Shown here one piece after another: positions 53,335 to 62,850 of a stretch of DNA of 64,000 nucleotides (its first letter is position 1; the number at the start of each line of letters is the position of its first letter). The notes below the pieces were generated by a model, which searched no databases, was not told where the DNA came from, and saw only the letters and a program-made list of their open reading frames with translations. Both the position numbers and the translations under genes were made by a program. This stretch comes from Odontocerum albicorne (taxonomy: Eukaryota > Arthropoda > Insecta > Trichoptera > Odontoceridae), in contig OX463848.1 in the NCBI GenBank assembly GCA_949825065.1, positions 40,283,380-40,347,379 on the forward strand, read 5' to 3'.

Positions 53335-53820
53335 TATCAAAGTTGCCATTTATGAATAGAATTTGAGCACTCTTGAGGAGGGAGCCCTCTAATCGGTGTT
53401 GTATAAATTTTCTTGTTACTAATATAATTATTAAAAAAAATATCTAATTGGTTTTTCTCAAATGCTTATTTTACTGAAACCGGTGGGTGAATGGGGAAAA
53501 AAGCGTTAATGGAGTAAAATGAAATATTTATTTTTATTTATTTTTGTATACTTACGAGTTTCTCGAATACTTGTCAGTCGGGGAGCTATCAATCCGTTTT
53601 AAATTATGAATTAATTTGATATCTAATCAATTACAAATTTTATAAAATATCCACAAAATTTTATACTCTCGAAAAATATCTGAAAGGGTGACAGCACAAC
53701 CCCAACCTTGATTGATTGATTGAAAAACGACTTAATCTCTTTTTGGGGCTTAATTTAGCCGAAAGTGATTGACGATCAATTTATTTTAATGTCTTTTTTC
53801 TATAACTATGTTAACTCTAG
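53335..53820. other. No gene recognised
   Basis: AT-rich DNA with no recognised motif. Confidence 0.5.
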
Positions 53821-53821
53821 T

Positions 53822-54322
53822 TCAGATAGTTTTACTTAGAAATAATATATTTGAGATGTTGGAAGGAACTTTATAGGTTTACTTCATAATATACTCTCAT
53901 TAAGTCGCCTTGTTTAGATATTTTTACTTAGAAATAATATATTTGAGATGTTGGAAGGAACTTTATAGGCTTACTTCATAATATACTCTCCTTAAGTCGC
54001 CTTGTTCAGATATTTTTTACTTAGAAATAATATATTTGAGATGTTGCAAGAAACTTTATAGGCTTACTTCATAATATACTCTCATTAAGTCGCCTTGTTC
54101 AGATAGTTTTACCATAATATACTCTCATTAAGTCGCCTTGTTCAGATATTTTTACTTAGAAATAATATATTTGAGATGCTGGAAGAAACTTTGTAGGCTT
54201 ACTTCATAATATACTCTCATTAAGTCGCCTGTTCAGATATTTTTACTTAGAAATAATATATTTGAGATGTTGGAAGAAACTTTATAAGCTTACTTCATAA
54301 TATACTCTCATTAAGTCGCCTT
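53822..54322. repeat. Minisatellite, about 92-bp unit x 5.5
   Basis: The unit ACTTAGAAATAATATATTTG...GCTTACTTCATAATATACTC...TTAAGTCGCCTTGTTCAGAT repeats with one truncated unit near 54112. It abuts the LINE-B fragment at 54323. Confidence 0.94.
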
Positions 54323-54650
54323 GTGTTGCTGGCCATATCCGTAGTATTCTCCGGTGTATCCACATTTTGAATGCTTCCAATCGGATCATACTACCAACTT
54401 TGAGGGTCCATGATTTCACTCCATGTAATAACAGTGACCAAACGTAGCATTTGACTAACCGTTGTCGAAGTTTCATATTTAGATTATCATCGCAGAATAC
54501 GCTTCTCATTTTATTAAAAGCCGCACGAGATGTTTCAATTCTGCACTTGACTTCGGTTTCTGGGTCGAGGTCTTCCACTAGGATACTCCCGAGATATTTA
54601 AATTTTTTCACTCTGTCTATATCAGGACCGTTCAATGTAAGACGTGTAAA
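54323..54650 (-). mobile_element. LINE-B fragment (-), more upstream part
   Basis: The minus-strand frame reads NGPDIDRVKKFKYLGSILVE, DPETEVKCRIETSRAAFNKM, RLVKCYVWSLLLHGVKSWTL and RLEAFKMWIHRRILRI. It reaches further upstream than the other LINE-B copies (KYLGSIL block of the RT thumb/linker) but lacks the C-terminal end. Confidence 0.87.
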
Positions 54651-55140
54651 AACACTATTATTATTTATCCAATGATTTTTTATTTTTCTCGTTTTTATTA
54701 TTGAATATACTAAATCTTCCAGAAGTGATTTAACTGTAATTCAATTTTATCTCTCATTTCTGGACCCAGTATTCTTGCTTTCCCCACAGGATTTAATATT
54801 TGTATCCTTGCGACAAACAATATCACTACAATAAACGAGGAGCTGAACTCCCACGAACATTTCAAGTTACGTAATCGTTCCAAGTTTAGAAACAATAATG
54901 CTTTCCTTTATGATTCAAAGCCGTTTGCGGTTTCATCTCTCGGAGTCCTGAGGGATGATTTTATGAGGATTTAGTAGCTTACAGGATTGGACGAGTTTAA
55001 CAGTCAGTTACATTAAATGTTTTGTAACAAATAGAGCCAACTTGTTCAAATTAATACCACCAGGGTATTCAATTTATATTGTGTTTTTTGTTAAGAAGAC
55101 AATTATCGCTGGCGTTAGTACTGTTTGTTTTTAGTCTTGT
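54651..55140. other. No gene recognised
   Basis: No motif recognised in either strand. Confidence 0.5.
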
Positions 55141-55144
55141 TCTT

Positions 55145-55590
55145 CTTCTTCTTCTTTTAGGCCTGTTGGCCTGTTATGGTCCTGCATCATTGTTTCTCTC
55201 TTGTGACGTCGACTGCCAGCTGTCTTTCCGTCTTTTGGGAGGTCGTCCTGGAGGTCTGCTTGCTTGGGGGATACTGTCCCTGGCCATTCTTACGGCTCTT
55301 GGTTCCGCCATTCTGGATACGTGTTCGTACCAGAACCTTATTCTCTGTCGTCCCCATCTGACAATATCTTCAACTTTGCACGTCCTTCGGATTTCTGTGT
55401 TTCGTACTCTATCACGAAGGGTTTAGCCATCGATACTCCTGAGTACCTTAATTTCGCTGGTTCGAAGGAGATTTTTGGTTTGACAGTGTCGGCTCTGGAC
55501 TCTATGCTGTATGTCATTATGGGGCGGACACAGGTCTTGTATATCCTCACCTTGCTTTGGATGTTCATATACTTGTTTTTCCAGATAGTG
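55145..55590 (-). mobile_element. LINE-C C-terminal fragment (-)
   Basis: Minus strand: NIQSKVRIYKTCVRPIMTYS, IESRADT, then VEDIVRWGRQRIRFWYEHVS, RMAEPRAVRMARDS and RPPGRPPKRRKDSWQS, with a (GAA)n tail at the left end (55140-55160). It is the best LINE-C remnant, although part of the middle is lost. The long plus-strand frames here are its shadows. Confidence 0.85.
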
Positions 55591-55910
55591 TTCTTTAGAC
55601 ATCCTGAAATATTAGTACAATCACAAATTAATAATTAAAAATTGAACATAATTTTTTTTTATATAGACAAGAAATCCGTTGTTGATATATAATTTCCGTA
55701 TTCTTTTTCAATACTTGTTGAGAATTCTCAACATTATAAACAATCGAAGTAATTTCAATAATAGTCCTCTGTTAAATATGTTTCTCGTTCAAAAATCACC
55801 CTTTTGTCACCTACCTACTCACTCCCCTCCCCTTATTAGCCACTTCTCCCGCCCCATTCTCTTGTACCTATTACAATTAGAAAAAAATATATTTTATACA
55901 TAATTTAGTT
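55591..55910. other. Possible Penelope-like 3' region
   Basis: Unclassified; it lies directly upstream of the hammerhead-like motif at 55915. The pyrimidine-rich stretch at 55800-55870 parallels the region before the motif in the Penelope copies at 57000-57060 and 62660-62720. I cannot read the GIY-YIG frame in it. Confidence 0.35.
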
Positions 55911-55914
55911 CGAC

Positions 55915-55958
55915 TTCACCTGACGAGGAAGACCGAGGACTTTGAAACCGGTAGTGAA
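55915..55958 (+). ncRNA. Candidate hammerhead ribozyme, best preserved
   Basis: Stem I UUCAC (55915-55919) pairs with GUGAA (55954-55958). CUGACGA (55920-55926) fits the CUGANGA core. A short stem II (GAAG/CUUU) follows, then GAAA (55944-55947). ACCGGU (55947-55952) closes as a 3-bp stem III with no loop or pairs between two molecules. A at 55953 fits position 17, so cleavage is predicted after it. Self-cleaving hammerheads with very short stem III are known in Penelope-like retroelements. No test of activity is possible here. Confidence 0.65.
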
Positions 55959-56112
55959 CTCAAATAAAACAGCGGTGAATACGAAATAAAAAATAAGTGT
56001 TTTATTTATTTTATTAAAAAAATATAGTTAATATATCAATAGAAATTTCTCTGCGTTAAGTGGGAAATTGAATTGAAACTTTTTGGGATTTCAATTGCTA
56101 CATTTAAAATAT

Positions 56113-56795
56113 GATTAAATTAGTATTTTGCTACATTTAGATTAACACAATGACGAGAGACATTTGTTACTCTAAAATATTTTTCTACATTTAGATTAAC
56201 ACAATGACGAGAGACATTTGTTACTCTAAAATATTTTTCTACATTTAGATTAACACAATGACGAGAGACATTTTTTTTTTTTTTTTAATTAAACAAGTAA
56301 ATTACTATACAAACATTTGTCAAGGCTATACCTATATACAAATTTATTACTTAACTAATCTTAATTATATGTTATAATTTATGAACTTATTTAAACTTAT
56401 TTTCCTACATATCATTTAATTTTATTTATTCAATCTTAATATATGAGATCTTAGAAATAATTAACACCTACATACTACTTATAACTAGATAACAATTCTT
56501 ACACTAATTATTCAGCAAAAACAAGTCCACTCGTTCAGGCTACTTGTATTTTAGTTACTCTAAAATATTTTGCTACATTTAGATTAACACAATGACGAGA
56601 GACATATGTTACTCTAAAATATTTTGCTACATTTAGATTAACACAATGACGAGAGACATTTGTTACTCTAAAATATTTTGCTACATTTAGATTAACACAA
56701 TGACGAGAGACATTTGTTACTCTAAAATATTTTGCTACATTTAGATTAACACAATGACGAGATACATTTGTTACTCTTAAATATTTTTATTTTGT
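56113..56795. repeat. Minisatellite, 54-bp unit, split by a jockey
   Basis: The unit CTACATTTAGATTAACACAATGACGAGAGAC... repeats every 54 bp (56131, 56185, 56239, then 56573, 56627 onward), about seven copies. A minus-strand jockey fragment (56271-56553) sits inside one unit. Confidence 0.94.
56271..56553 (-). mobile_element. Jockey-like 3' UTR fragment (-) in minisatellite
   Basis: Poly-T then the reverse complement of the 3' UTR found at 3845-4128, ending at CTACTTGTATT. It contains no coding part. It interrupts GACATTT|GTTACTC of the 54-bp unit. The poly-T and 5' truncation are typical of target-primed reverse transcription. Confidence 0.93.
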
Positions 56796-56950
56796 TTTGT
56801 TTCTCTCCATTGTAGAATTTTCTTTCTTTTTATTTAAACAGTAGACTCTCAATTATCCGGAGTAGATTAATTGGGACCGTAAAAAAACATCCGTATTTGT
56901 AATTTATTTTTATCAAACACTGTTAATTCCACTTTTTTGTAACGGTATAA

Positions 56951-56988
56951 CCCCACCGGTTTCAAGGCTTTCACCTCATCTTCAGGGG
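56951..56988 (-). ncRNA. Hammerhead-like motif, minus strand
   Basis: Minus strand: CCC (stem I), CUGAAGA, a 4-bp stem II around GAGG..CCUU, GAAA, ACCGGU, then G where position 17 should be A, C or U, then GGG (stem I). The stem I pairing is good, but G at position 17 predicts no cleavage. Confidence 0.6.
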
Positions 56989-57001
56989 AGCACAAAAGAG
57001 A

Positions 57002-57538
57002 CTAAATACTGTTCGAACTTGTACCGATACACACGCTTCGGGGCTTGGGGGCTGAGGGGTGAGGGAGGCATGGGACGATTTCGGCCAAGAGCGGAGCGAT
57101 TTTTGGGATATAACTGTTTAACAGATGTTCGGATCGATGTACTGACTTAGAAATTTCTAGGGCCTCTAATATGTCCAATTTATTTCCGTTACTACTGATA
57201 TGTAAGAATTTGGCATCATCGATAGAAAAAGTATGGTTTTCACGGTGACAATGATTAGCCATTTCAGAATAAATTAGAGGATTTGTTAAGGCGGATTTGT
57301 GTTCACGAAATCTCTTTTCAAAGGATCTTCCTGTCTTTCCTATATAGAAATTATCACAGTCAGCACATAAAAGTTCATACACACCACTGTTGCTAAGTAT
57401 TCCATTTTTGCCTTTCCCATTAAATAAGAGTTTCCGGAAATTAAAATTAGTGTAAAAAGCTGGCTTTATGTGACTTGGAATATTTTTGGTTATTTCGTAT
57501 ATGTTTTTTTTAAATAATTTAGTCTTGTTTGCGCTCAC
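57002..57538 (-). CDS. Penelope-like GIY-YIG endonuclease domain, partial
   Basis: 178 residues, uninterrupted. The GIY-YIG nuclease signature is present: GVY at 52-54, YIGKTGRSF from 65 (YIG 65-67, Arg 71) and FREH ending at 80, with Cys58 and Cys61 just before, as in Penelope-type GIY-YIG domains. This domain lies C-terminal to the reverse transcriptase in these elements and nicks the target DNA. The RT half is missing here, so the frame is a 5'-truncated remnant, and its start lies at the very edge of the right-hand terminal block. It is probably not expressed. Confidence 0.88.
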   Translation of the reverse strand: MSANKTKLFKKNIYEITKNIPSHIKPAFYTNFNFRKLLFNGKGKNGILSNSGVYELLCADCDNFYIGKTGRSFEKRFREHKSALTNPLIYSEMANHCHRENHTFSIDDAKFLHISSNGNKLDILEALEISKSVHRSEHLLNSYIPKIAPLLAEIVPCLPHPSAPKPRSVCIGTSSNSI

Positions 57539-57573
57539 CTGAAGATGAGGTGAAAGCCTTGAAACCGGTAGGG
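57533..57573 (+). ncRNA. Hammerhead-like motif, plus strand
   Basis: CUGAAGA (57539-57545), stem II GAGG..CCUU, GAAA (57561-57564), ACCGGU (57564-57569), A17 at 57570, then GGG. The 5' side of stem I is CAC, not CCC, so only part of stem I pairs. Core residues are intact. Confidence 0.6.
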
Positions 57574-57795
57574 CTATACTGTTACAAGAAGTGGAATAAA
57601 CAGTGTTGGATAAAAATAAATTACAATGCCTTTAAATCTCCACAACGTTAATGCCTTAACTATGAACAACAAACATCCGTATGTTTTTCATGACATTTCG
57701 AAATATTATTTAAAATGATAGGAATTGGTCGGCATTTTTTTTTGTCCCGGTTAATACGAAACCCGGTTAGGTCGAAAGTATATGTGATTTTCTTT

Positions 57796-58165
57796 TAAAA
57801 CGTAACATACTAAAGAGACTGTTTTGTAACAAACATTAATAAAATTTAATGAAATTTATGCAACATTCAACACTTCTATGCGTTGAGAATGTTGATTTAT
57901 GAAAGACAGTCCATCTGTCGCGTATTGCCTTTATTCGAATCCCAGGTCATTTAATGAGTACCTTGCTGTAACCATAGAACTGCACCTGTTCTAAGCTATG
58001 GTACATTTATACCTAATTAGTTCCTTAAACCAGGGTTCGGCAACTGGATGTCGGCGGACCGCATGTGATGTGACTAACACGTGCATATTTGGCTCATAAA
58101 CATGTAACCATAGTAATATTACATGTGCCCCATATGTTGAATAATTTGAATAATATGTACATATA
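57796..58165. mobile_element. Mostly unrecognised; hAT-like end at 58031
   Basis: CCAGGGTTCGGCAACTGGAT...GCGGACCGCATGTGATGTG at 58031-58075 resembles a hAT end (CAGGG..CGGCAAC...CCGCATG). No partner end found. The rest has no motif. Confidence 0.4.
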
Positions 58166-58167
58166 TT

Positions 58168-58372
58168 CGACGACCTCCATGGTCTTGTTGATAAGACGCT
58201 TATGTCTCTGCCCGGAGTTCGATTCTTGTTGGAACCCCTCAATTTTAAAAATGATTCCAGTCTGGTTTTCACTTAAGGCCTCTTTAACATCTTTCTGGTT
58301 GGTTGGAAGATATTGCAATAAGCCCGCCAGGTTGTACTGTATACAAGGAAAGTGTAATACAATACAATATTT
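58168..58372 (+). mobile_element. tRNA-SINE (+), full length
   Basis: Head CGACCTCCATGGTCTTGTTGATAAGACG, B-box GAGTTCGATTCTTGT, body CCAGTCTGGTTTTCACTTAA, tail GGTTGGTTGGAAGATATTGC..CAATAAGCCCGCCAG and the end GTTGTACTGTATACAAGGAA plus GTGTAATACAATAC. It shows the complete shared tail with LINE-A. Confidence 0.88.
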
Positions 58373-58414
58373 TATATACGAAATAAATTATTAAATATTT
58401 TTTATTAAAGTAAT

Positions 58415-58474
58415 ACAGGGGATGACAATTTATAACAGAGTTCGGAATGAAGTGATTAGGGATGAATGTGATCT
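58415..58474 (+). mobile_element. LINE-D fragment (+), cut by MITE
   Basis: GGGGATGACAATTTATAACAGAGTTCGGAATGAAGTG matches 60547-60590 (VTIYDRIRNE block). It is cut at a TTAA where a piggyBac-like MITE begins. Confidence 0.65.
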
Positions 58475-58926
58475 TAACCTTTCCCTTCCTGTGCTAAAAA
58501 AATCCGCTCGTTATTTTTAGATGCGTATTTAATACACATGTAAAAATGAGTGATTTAAAATCGGAAAATAAGAATATTCATAGCCAATCGCTTCAATTAA
58601 TTAAATTTGAAGTCAAAAGTGATAATAATTGAAATCTAATTGCTGAAAACATGAAAAAAAACATCGGACGACGTTCACAAACCTCCCCATATGGATGCCC
58701 GAAAGCTACTGAAGCGAAAGAAGCGAGGGAACTGAGATTCTATTTCTGGCGTTCCCACATACCGAAGTAGAGTGAGAGTTAGACGTGAATAGCGTCGCTT
58801 CCTCACCCATAGCGGTTTTTTAGAATAAATATACCTACGTCACACGTTTGATTGTATTGGTGAATTTATTCCCGATTTTCACAAAATATCTCTGATGTGG
58901 CCGATAAGTGCTAATTATTATTAATA

Positions 58927-60202
58927 TTAGGTCCCCACATACGAAACCGGCGTTTTGCCGTACTTGCAACTTTGATCTTAAATATCTTCTCTTTGGTTAG
59001 GAATTTCAAACTCAAATTTATACAGCTATTTACTCAAGTATTTGTGTTTCGAAAATTATAATTCATTTGTTTTTTCCTCAATTGTTTTTTTTCTTTGCGT
59101 CACTCAGTTTATAAAATGGAAAACTTGAAATATCGCGTTATTTACGAGTACGAGTTCCACCGTGGCACCAGTGCTGCAGAAACGGCTCTAAGGATTAATG
59201 ATGTGTATGGCGACGGTGCCGCAAAAGAAAACACAGTGCGTTTTTGGTTCCAACGTTTTCGTTCTGGAAATTTCGACCTGCAGAACAAGCCCGGAGACCA
59301 AAGTTGATAATGAAGAATTGAAGGCTATTGTGGAAGCGGATCCATCGCAAACCACGTCCGAGTTAGCTGCAGGCTGCGGTGTTAGTGATAAAACTGTTTT
59401 AATCCACTTGAAGCAAACTAGGAAGGTGAAAAAGCTTGAAAAGTGGGTACCTCACGAATTGAGTGAAGCAAATCAACAAACGCGCGTTGACTGCTGCGTT
59501 GCATTACTCAACCGGCACAATAATGAAGGGATTTTGAATCGAATCATTACCTGTGATGAAAAGTGGATCCTGTATGATAATCGGAAGCGCTCATCGCAAT
59601 GGCTGAACCCTGCCGAACCAGCCAAACCATGCCCCAAGCGAAAATTGACTCCAAAAAAGTTACTTGTGAACGTTTGGTGGACTAGTGCTGGTGTCGTTCA
59701 CTACAGCTTTCTTAAATCTGGCCAGACGATTACGGCAGATGTCTATTGTCAGCAACTGCAAACCATGATGGAAAAGCTAGCTGCTAAACAACCGAGGCTG
59801 GTTAATCGCTCTAGGCCACTGCTGCTTCATGATAACGCTAGACCACACACTGCACAACAGACGGCTACCAAATTAGAAGAGCTTCAATTGGAATGTCTAA
59901 GACATCCACCGTACTCTCCGGACCTTGCCCCAACAGATTACTATTTTTTTCGAAATCTGGATAACTTCTTGCAAGGGAAAAAATTCAACTCCGATGGGGC
60001 AGTCCAAACCGACTTCAAAGATTTTATTGATTCCCGTCCGAATGGTTTTTTTAGTAAAGGGATCGATGAACTACCTATGAGATGGCAAAAGTGCATAGAT
60101 AGCAATGGTACATACTTTGATTAAATAAATATATTATATTAAAAAAAAATCAACTTTATGTTCCTCCCAAACAAAACGCCAATTTCACATGTAAGGACCC
60201 AA
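58927..60202 (+). mobile_element. Mariner family 2, copy b
   Basis: Ends TTAGGTCCCCACATACGAAA and TTTCACATGTAAGGACCCAA, TA at 58925-58926 and 60203-60204. Its 1,276 bp is exactly 11 less than copy a, accounted for by one deletion in the coding region. Nested in a piggyBac-like MITE. Confidence 0.95.
59116..60124 (+). pseudogene. Mariner transposase with 11-bp deletion
   Basis: Identical in layout to the copy at 43977, but the bases encoding the RGRPE turn (CGTGGACGGCC) are deleted at about 59290, shifting the frame after LQNKP. Downstream, the full catalytic core is open, with D in TCDEKW, D in LLHDNARPHTAQ and D in YSPDLAPTDYY. So the triad is intact here while the reading frame is not. Confidence 0.93.
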
Positions 60203-60454
60203 TATTATTTTTTCATTCAATGCGTAAATGTATTACGGAGGAATACCTAAAATCTGAACCCAGTATTTATTATATTTAGAGATTTTTAAGTTTTTAGAAG
60301 CAATGTGTACTAGTTACACATCACAGGACAGGAAGGGTTAATGTTGATATATATGTTGAATGAAAGCCAATATAGCATTTAAATATATAAGTATACTCGA
60401 ACCGGACAGTATAAAATTATACTAAGATGATAGTCTACAATAGTATTAATGTAC

Positions 60455-60920
60455 CAAATTTAATAAATGGAAGTGAAACGTGGACGTAGAAAATGAATGA
60501 AAGGAGCCGAATAAATGCTGTAAAAATGCGTGCACTGAGAATAATACATGAGGTGACAATTTATGATAGAATACGGAATGAACTGATTAAGGATGAATGT
60601 GAACTTAAGGCTATGTATGTGAAGTAAAACGAAGAAGATCACTCGGATATGATTTGAACACTTTGGAAAGAATAATAAAAATAGGCAGTGCAAGTGTGAG
60701 TGATGGAAGGTATGATAGAGGAAGACGATAGATAATATAGTTTAATCAAGTGTATTATATTTTGAAAGAACGAAATGTAAGAAGAAAACGACATTTTTAG
60801 AGCTGTATGAGAAGGTGTATGGATGTGGAAGTTTCGAAATATTTGTGTCGAGATATGAAAGTCTGGCGCTGTGTTTTCTTCCTACCTAAGCAGGAAAACG
60901 GTATAATTGTATGCTTTATT
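60455..60920 (+). mobile_element. LINE-D fragment (+)
   Basis: NGSETWT, RINAVKMRALRIIHEVTIYD, RIRNELIKDECELKAMYVK, then decayed blocks down to SSYLSRKTV and GGTATAATTGTATG. Many stops. It runs into a minisatellite at 60921. Confidence 0.8.
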
Positions 60921-61372
60921 TAGCAAATGAGAAATAAACATTTTCTTCGTCAGATGAATAGCAAATGAGAAATAAACATTTTTAATCTTCAGAGGAATAG
61001 CAAATGAGAAATAAACATTTTCGTCGTCAGATGAATAGCAAATGAGAAATAAACATTTTCGTCGTCAGAGGAAAAGCAAATGAGAAATAAACATTTTCGT
61101 CGTCAGAGGAATAGCAAATGAGGAATAAACATTTTCGTCGTCAGATTAATAGCAAATGAGACAAAAACATTTTCGTCGTCAGATGAATTGCAAATGAGAA
61201 ATAAACATTTTCGTCGTCAGAGGAATAGCAAATGAGAAATAAACATTTTCGTCGTCAGAGGAATAGCAAATGAGAAATAAACATTTTCGTCGTCAGATGA
61301 ATAGCAAATGAGAAATAAACATAAAAGTCGTCAGAGGAATAGCAAATGGGAAATAAATATAAAAGTCGTTAG
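60921..61372. repeat. Minisatellite, 38-bp unit x about 12
   Basis: TAGCAAATGAGAAATAAACATTTTCGTCGTCAGAGGAA-type unit of 38-39 bp. The last units carry ATAAAAGTCGT instead of TTTTCGTCGT. It abuts a LINE-D 3' end. Confidence 0.95.
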
Positions 61373-61825
61373 AGGCTATCATGGGAGTCACGATGTTCAG
61401 TCAAGAACTACACGACCGGATTTTTACTTGTTTTGTGAAGAAGAAAATTGTTTATATGTCGTTTTGTAAATATTTTTGTGCTATTTAGGTTTGAAATAAT
61501 GAAAATTGAAAAACATTTTTTTCCACTCGGTGTCGTGAATAATTGCAGGCATATTATCAAAACAAAAAGACGAATGTAGCCCGTAAGCCTGAAAAGGTTT
61601 CCACCCATGTCTTATACAAACCAGCGCAGCCTACTAATTGCTCAATTATAAAATATCTACAAATGGACAAGTGAACGTCTAGTTGCTTGACTATTTATTA
61701 TATTTTGCAATCCACTGCATTGCTGCTGATGGCCGGATACATGCAGTCATGCAAGATCGATATGATTATATTTTATCTAACGGAGATTCACATGCATTCC
61801 ATACATCAGTCCATAGTTCGTAGCG
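61373..61825. other. No gene recognised
   Basis: No motif recognised. Confidence 0.5.
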
Positions 61826-62362
61826 TTATTTATTTATTTAACACTTTTATTGCAAATATAATCTGTATTGCCTCTTCCAACCAACCAGACAATCTCTTCC
61901 AACCAACCAACCAGACAAATGAAAATGAAGAAAGTTACATGGTTGCATAAATCATTCAAATGATTATCCGTCCCCACGAAATCCATAAACACGTGTGCAC
62001 ATGTGTGCACATGCCCACGAACCCCACAAAGACGGACAATCACCCGAACATTCCTTTTCATATAAAGTGAGGTATCATTAATCAAAAGAAAAGGGAGGCA
62101 TGGTGGAGAGGAAAGGAAAAGAAAACTCGGGAACGAAACACGTTATTTTACGGACTAGAAATTAAAGAGTTTTTTCAGTCGCTTCTTAAAGCATGCCTAG
62201 GACGGAGTGAGTCTTATATTGGTTTGTAACTGATTCCAGAGTCTCACTGCATGGACAGTAAAGGACGATGTAAAGAAAGAGGAGCGGTGAACTGGAAAAG
62301 CCATTAAACAATCTCTGTTTGAGCGTAGCGCTAATCCATGATTGGAAAGACGCTGAAAAGCG
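61826..62362 (-). mobile_element. LINE-A 3' fragment (-)
   Basis: Minus strand: the ORF end and UTR as at 34060-34580, and a tail in which the GGTTGGTTGGAAGAGATTGTCTGG segment is duplicated while GGCAATAAGCC is lost. AACACTTTTATTGCAAATAT and an A-rich tail end it. Confidence 0.82.
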
Positions 62363-62374
62363 TTATTTCGTTAT

Positions 62375-62440
62375 CGGCACTGTAGCTCAGTGGTTAGTAC
62401 GTTTGCTTACCACCCAAGTGTCCTGATTTCGTTTTCTGAC
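62375..62440 (+). mobile_element. tRNA-like sequence, probable SINE head
   Basis: GGCACTGTAGCTCAGTGGTTAGTACG has a good A-box, but the B-box (TCCTGATTTCGTTTTC) is poor. No 3' tRNA stem partner or CCA context; a decayed SINE head or tRNA pseudogene. Confidence 0.45.
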
Positions 62441-62624
62441 AGTTTCAGTATTTTTTATTATTATACAAGATACTTATTTATTGCTTATTTGTATTGCTAA
62501 TGTATGTGTGAAAATCACACATTTTCTATCGATAACTAATTCTGGCGTATCAGTAGCAATGGAAATAAATTGCACAGATAAGAACCCCTAGAAATATCCA
62601 AGTCAGTGCATTAGGATGAAAATC

Positions 62625-62850
62625 TGGCAAACACATATATGCCCAAGATCTCACCGCTGCTTGCTGAAGTTGTCTCCTGCGTCCCTCCACCCACAATCCC
62701 CAACCCAAATTTTTTCCGTTAGAAATTTGTATGTCGTTACCAGTTCGAACATAATTCAGTCTTGTTTGTGTCCCCCTGGTGATGAGTTGAAAACCTTGAA
62801 ACCTGTAGGGTTATACCGTTTTATAAAGTGGAATAAACAGTTTTTGACTA
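62625..62850 (+). mobile_element. Penelope-like 3' fragment (+) with hammerhead remnant
   Basis: PKISPLLAEVVSCVPPP matches the C-terminus of the GIY-YIG frame at 57002 (PKIAPLLAEIVPCLPHP). Then CCCC-CTGGTGA-TGAGTTGAAAACCTT-GAAA-CCTGT-A-GGG parallels the hammerhead-like block (62772-62810), with core A6 changed to G and a stem III mismatch. It ends GTGGAATAAACAGTTTTTGACTAAAC. Confidence 0.82.

Larger units (their letters stand above)
56897..57670 (-). mobile_element. Penelope-like retroelement fragment, inverted ends
   Basis: 774 bp flanked by the 12-bp TSD AAACATCCGTAT (56885-56896, 57671-57682). It contains a GIY-YIG frame on the minus strand and inverted copies of a terminal block with CTGAAGATGAGGTGAAAGCC and AAGTGGAATTAACAG / AAGTGGAATAAACAG, on the minus strand at the left and the plus strand at the right. 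The reverse-transcriptase part is missing. Confidence 0.9.
56839..57795 (+). mobile_element. Tigger-like MITE hosting a Penelope insertion
   Basis: CAGTAGACTCTCAATTATCC at the left is a Tigger-type end. The sequence resumes at 57671 with AAACATCCGTATG and continues through GTCCCGGTTAATACGAAACC. The right end is diverged, so its edge is approximate. Confidence 0.55.
58478..60337 (-). mobile_element. piggyBac-like MITE, copy D, split by mariner
   Basis: CCTTTCCCTTCCTGTGCTAA on the left and GACAGGAAGGG on the right, with TTAA at 58474-58477 and 60338-60341. Removing the mariner (58927-60202) leaves about 580 bp that match copy C (41771-42352). Confidence 0.9.

Noticed and set aside
55079..55638. 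Hydrophobic open frames (115 and 124 residues) as membrane proteins
   Set aside because: They are plus-strand shadows of the minus-strand LINE-C remnant, which has clear RT C-terminal motifs.
58168..58240. Functional tRNA genes at the A/B-box sequences
   Set aside because: The boxes are followed by a shared SINE body and tail in many copies, and no acceptor stem pairing or anticodon arm is preserved.
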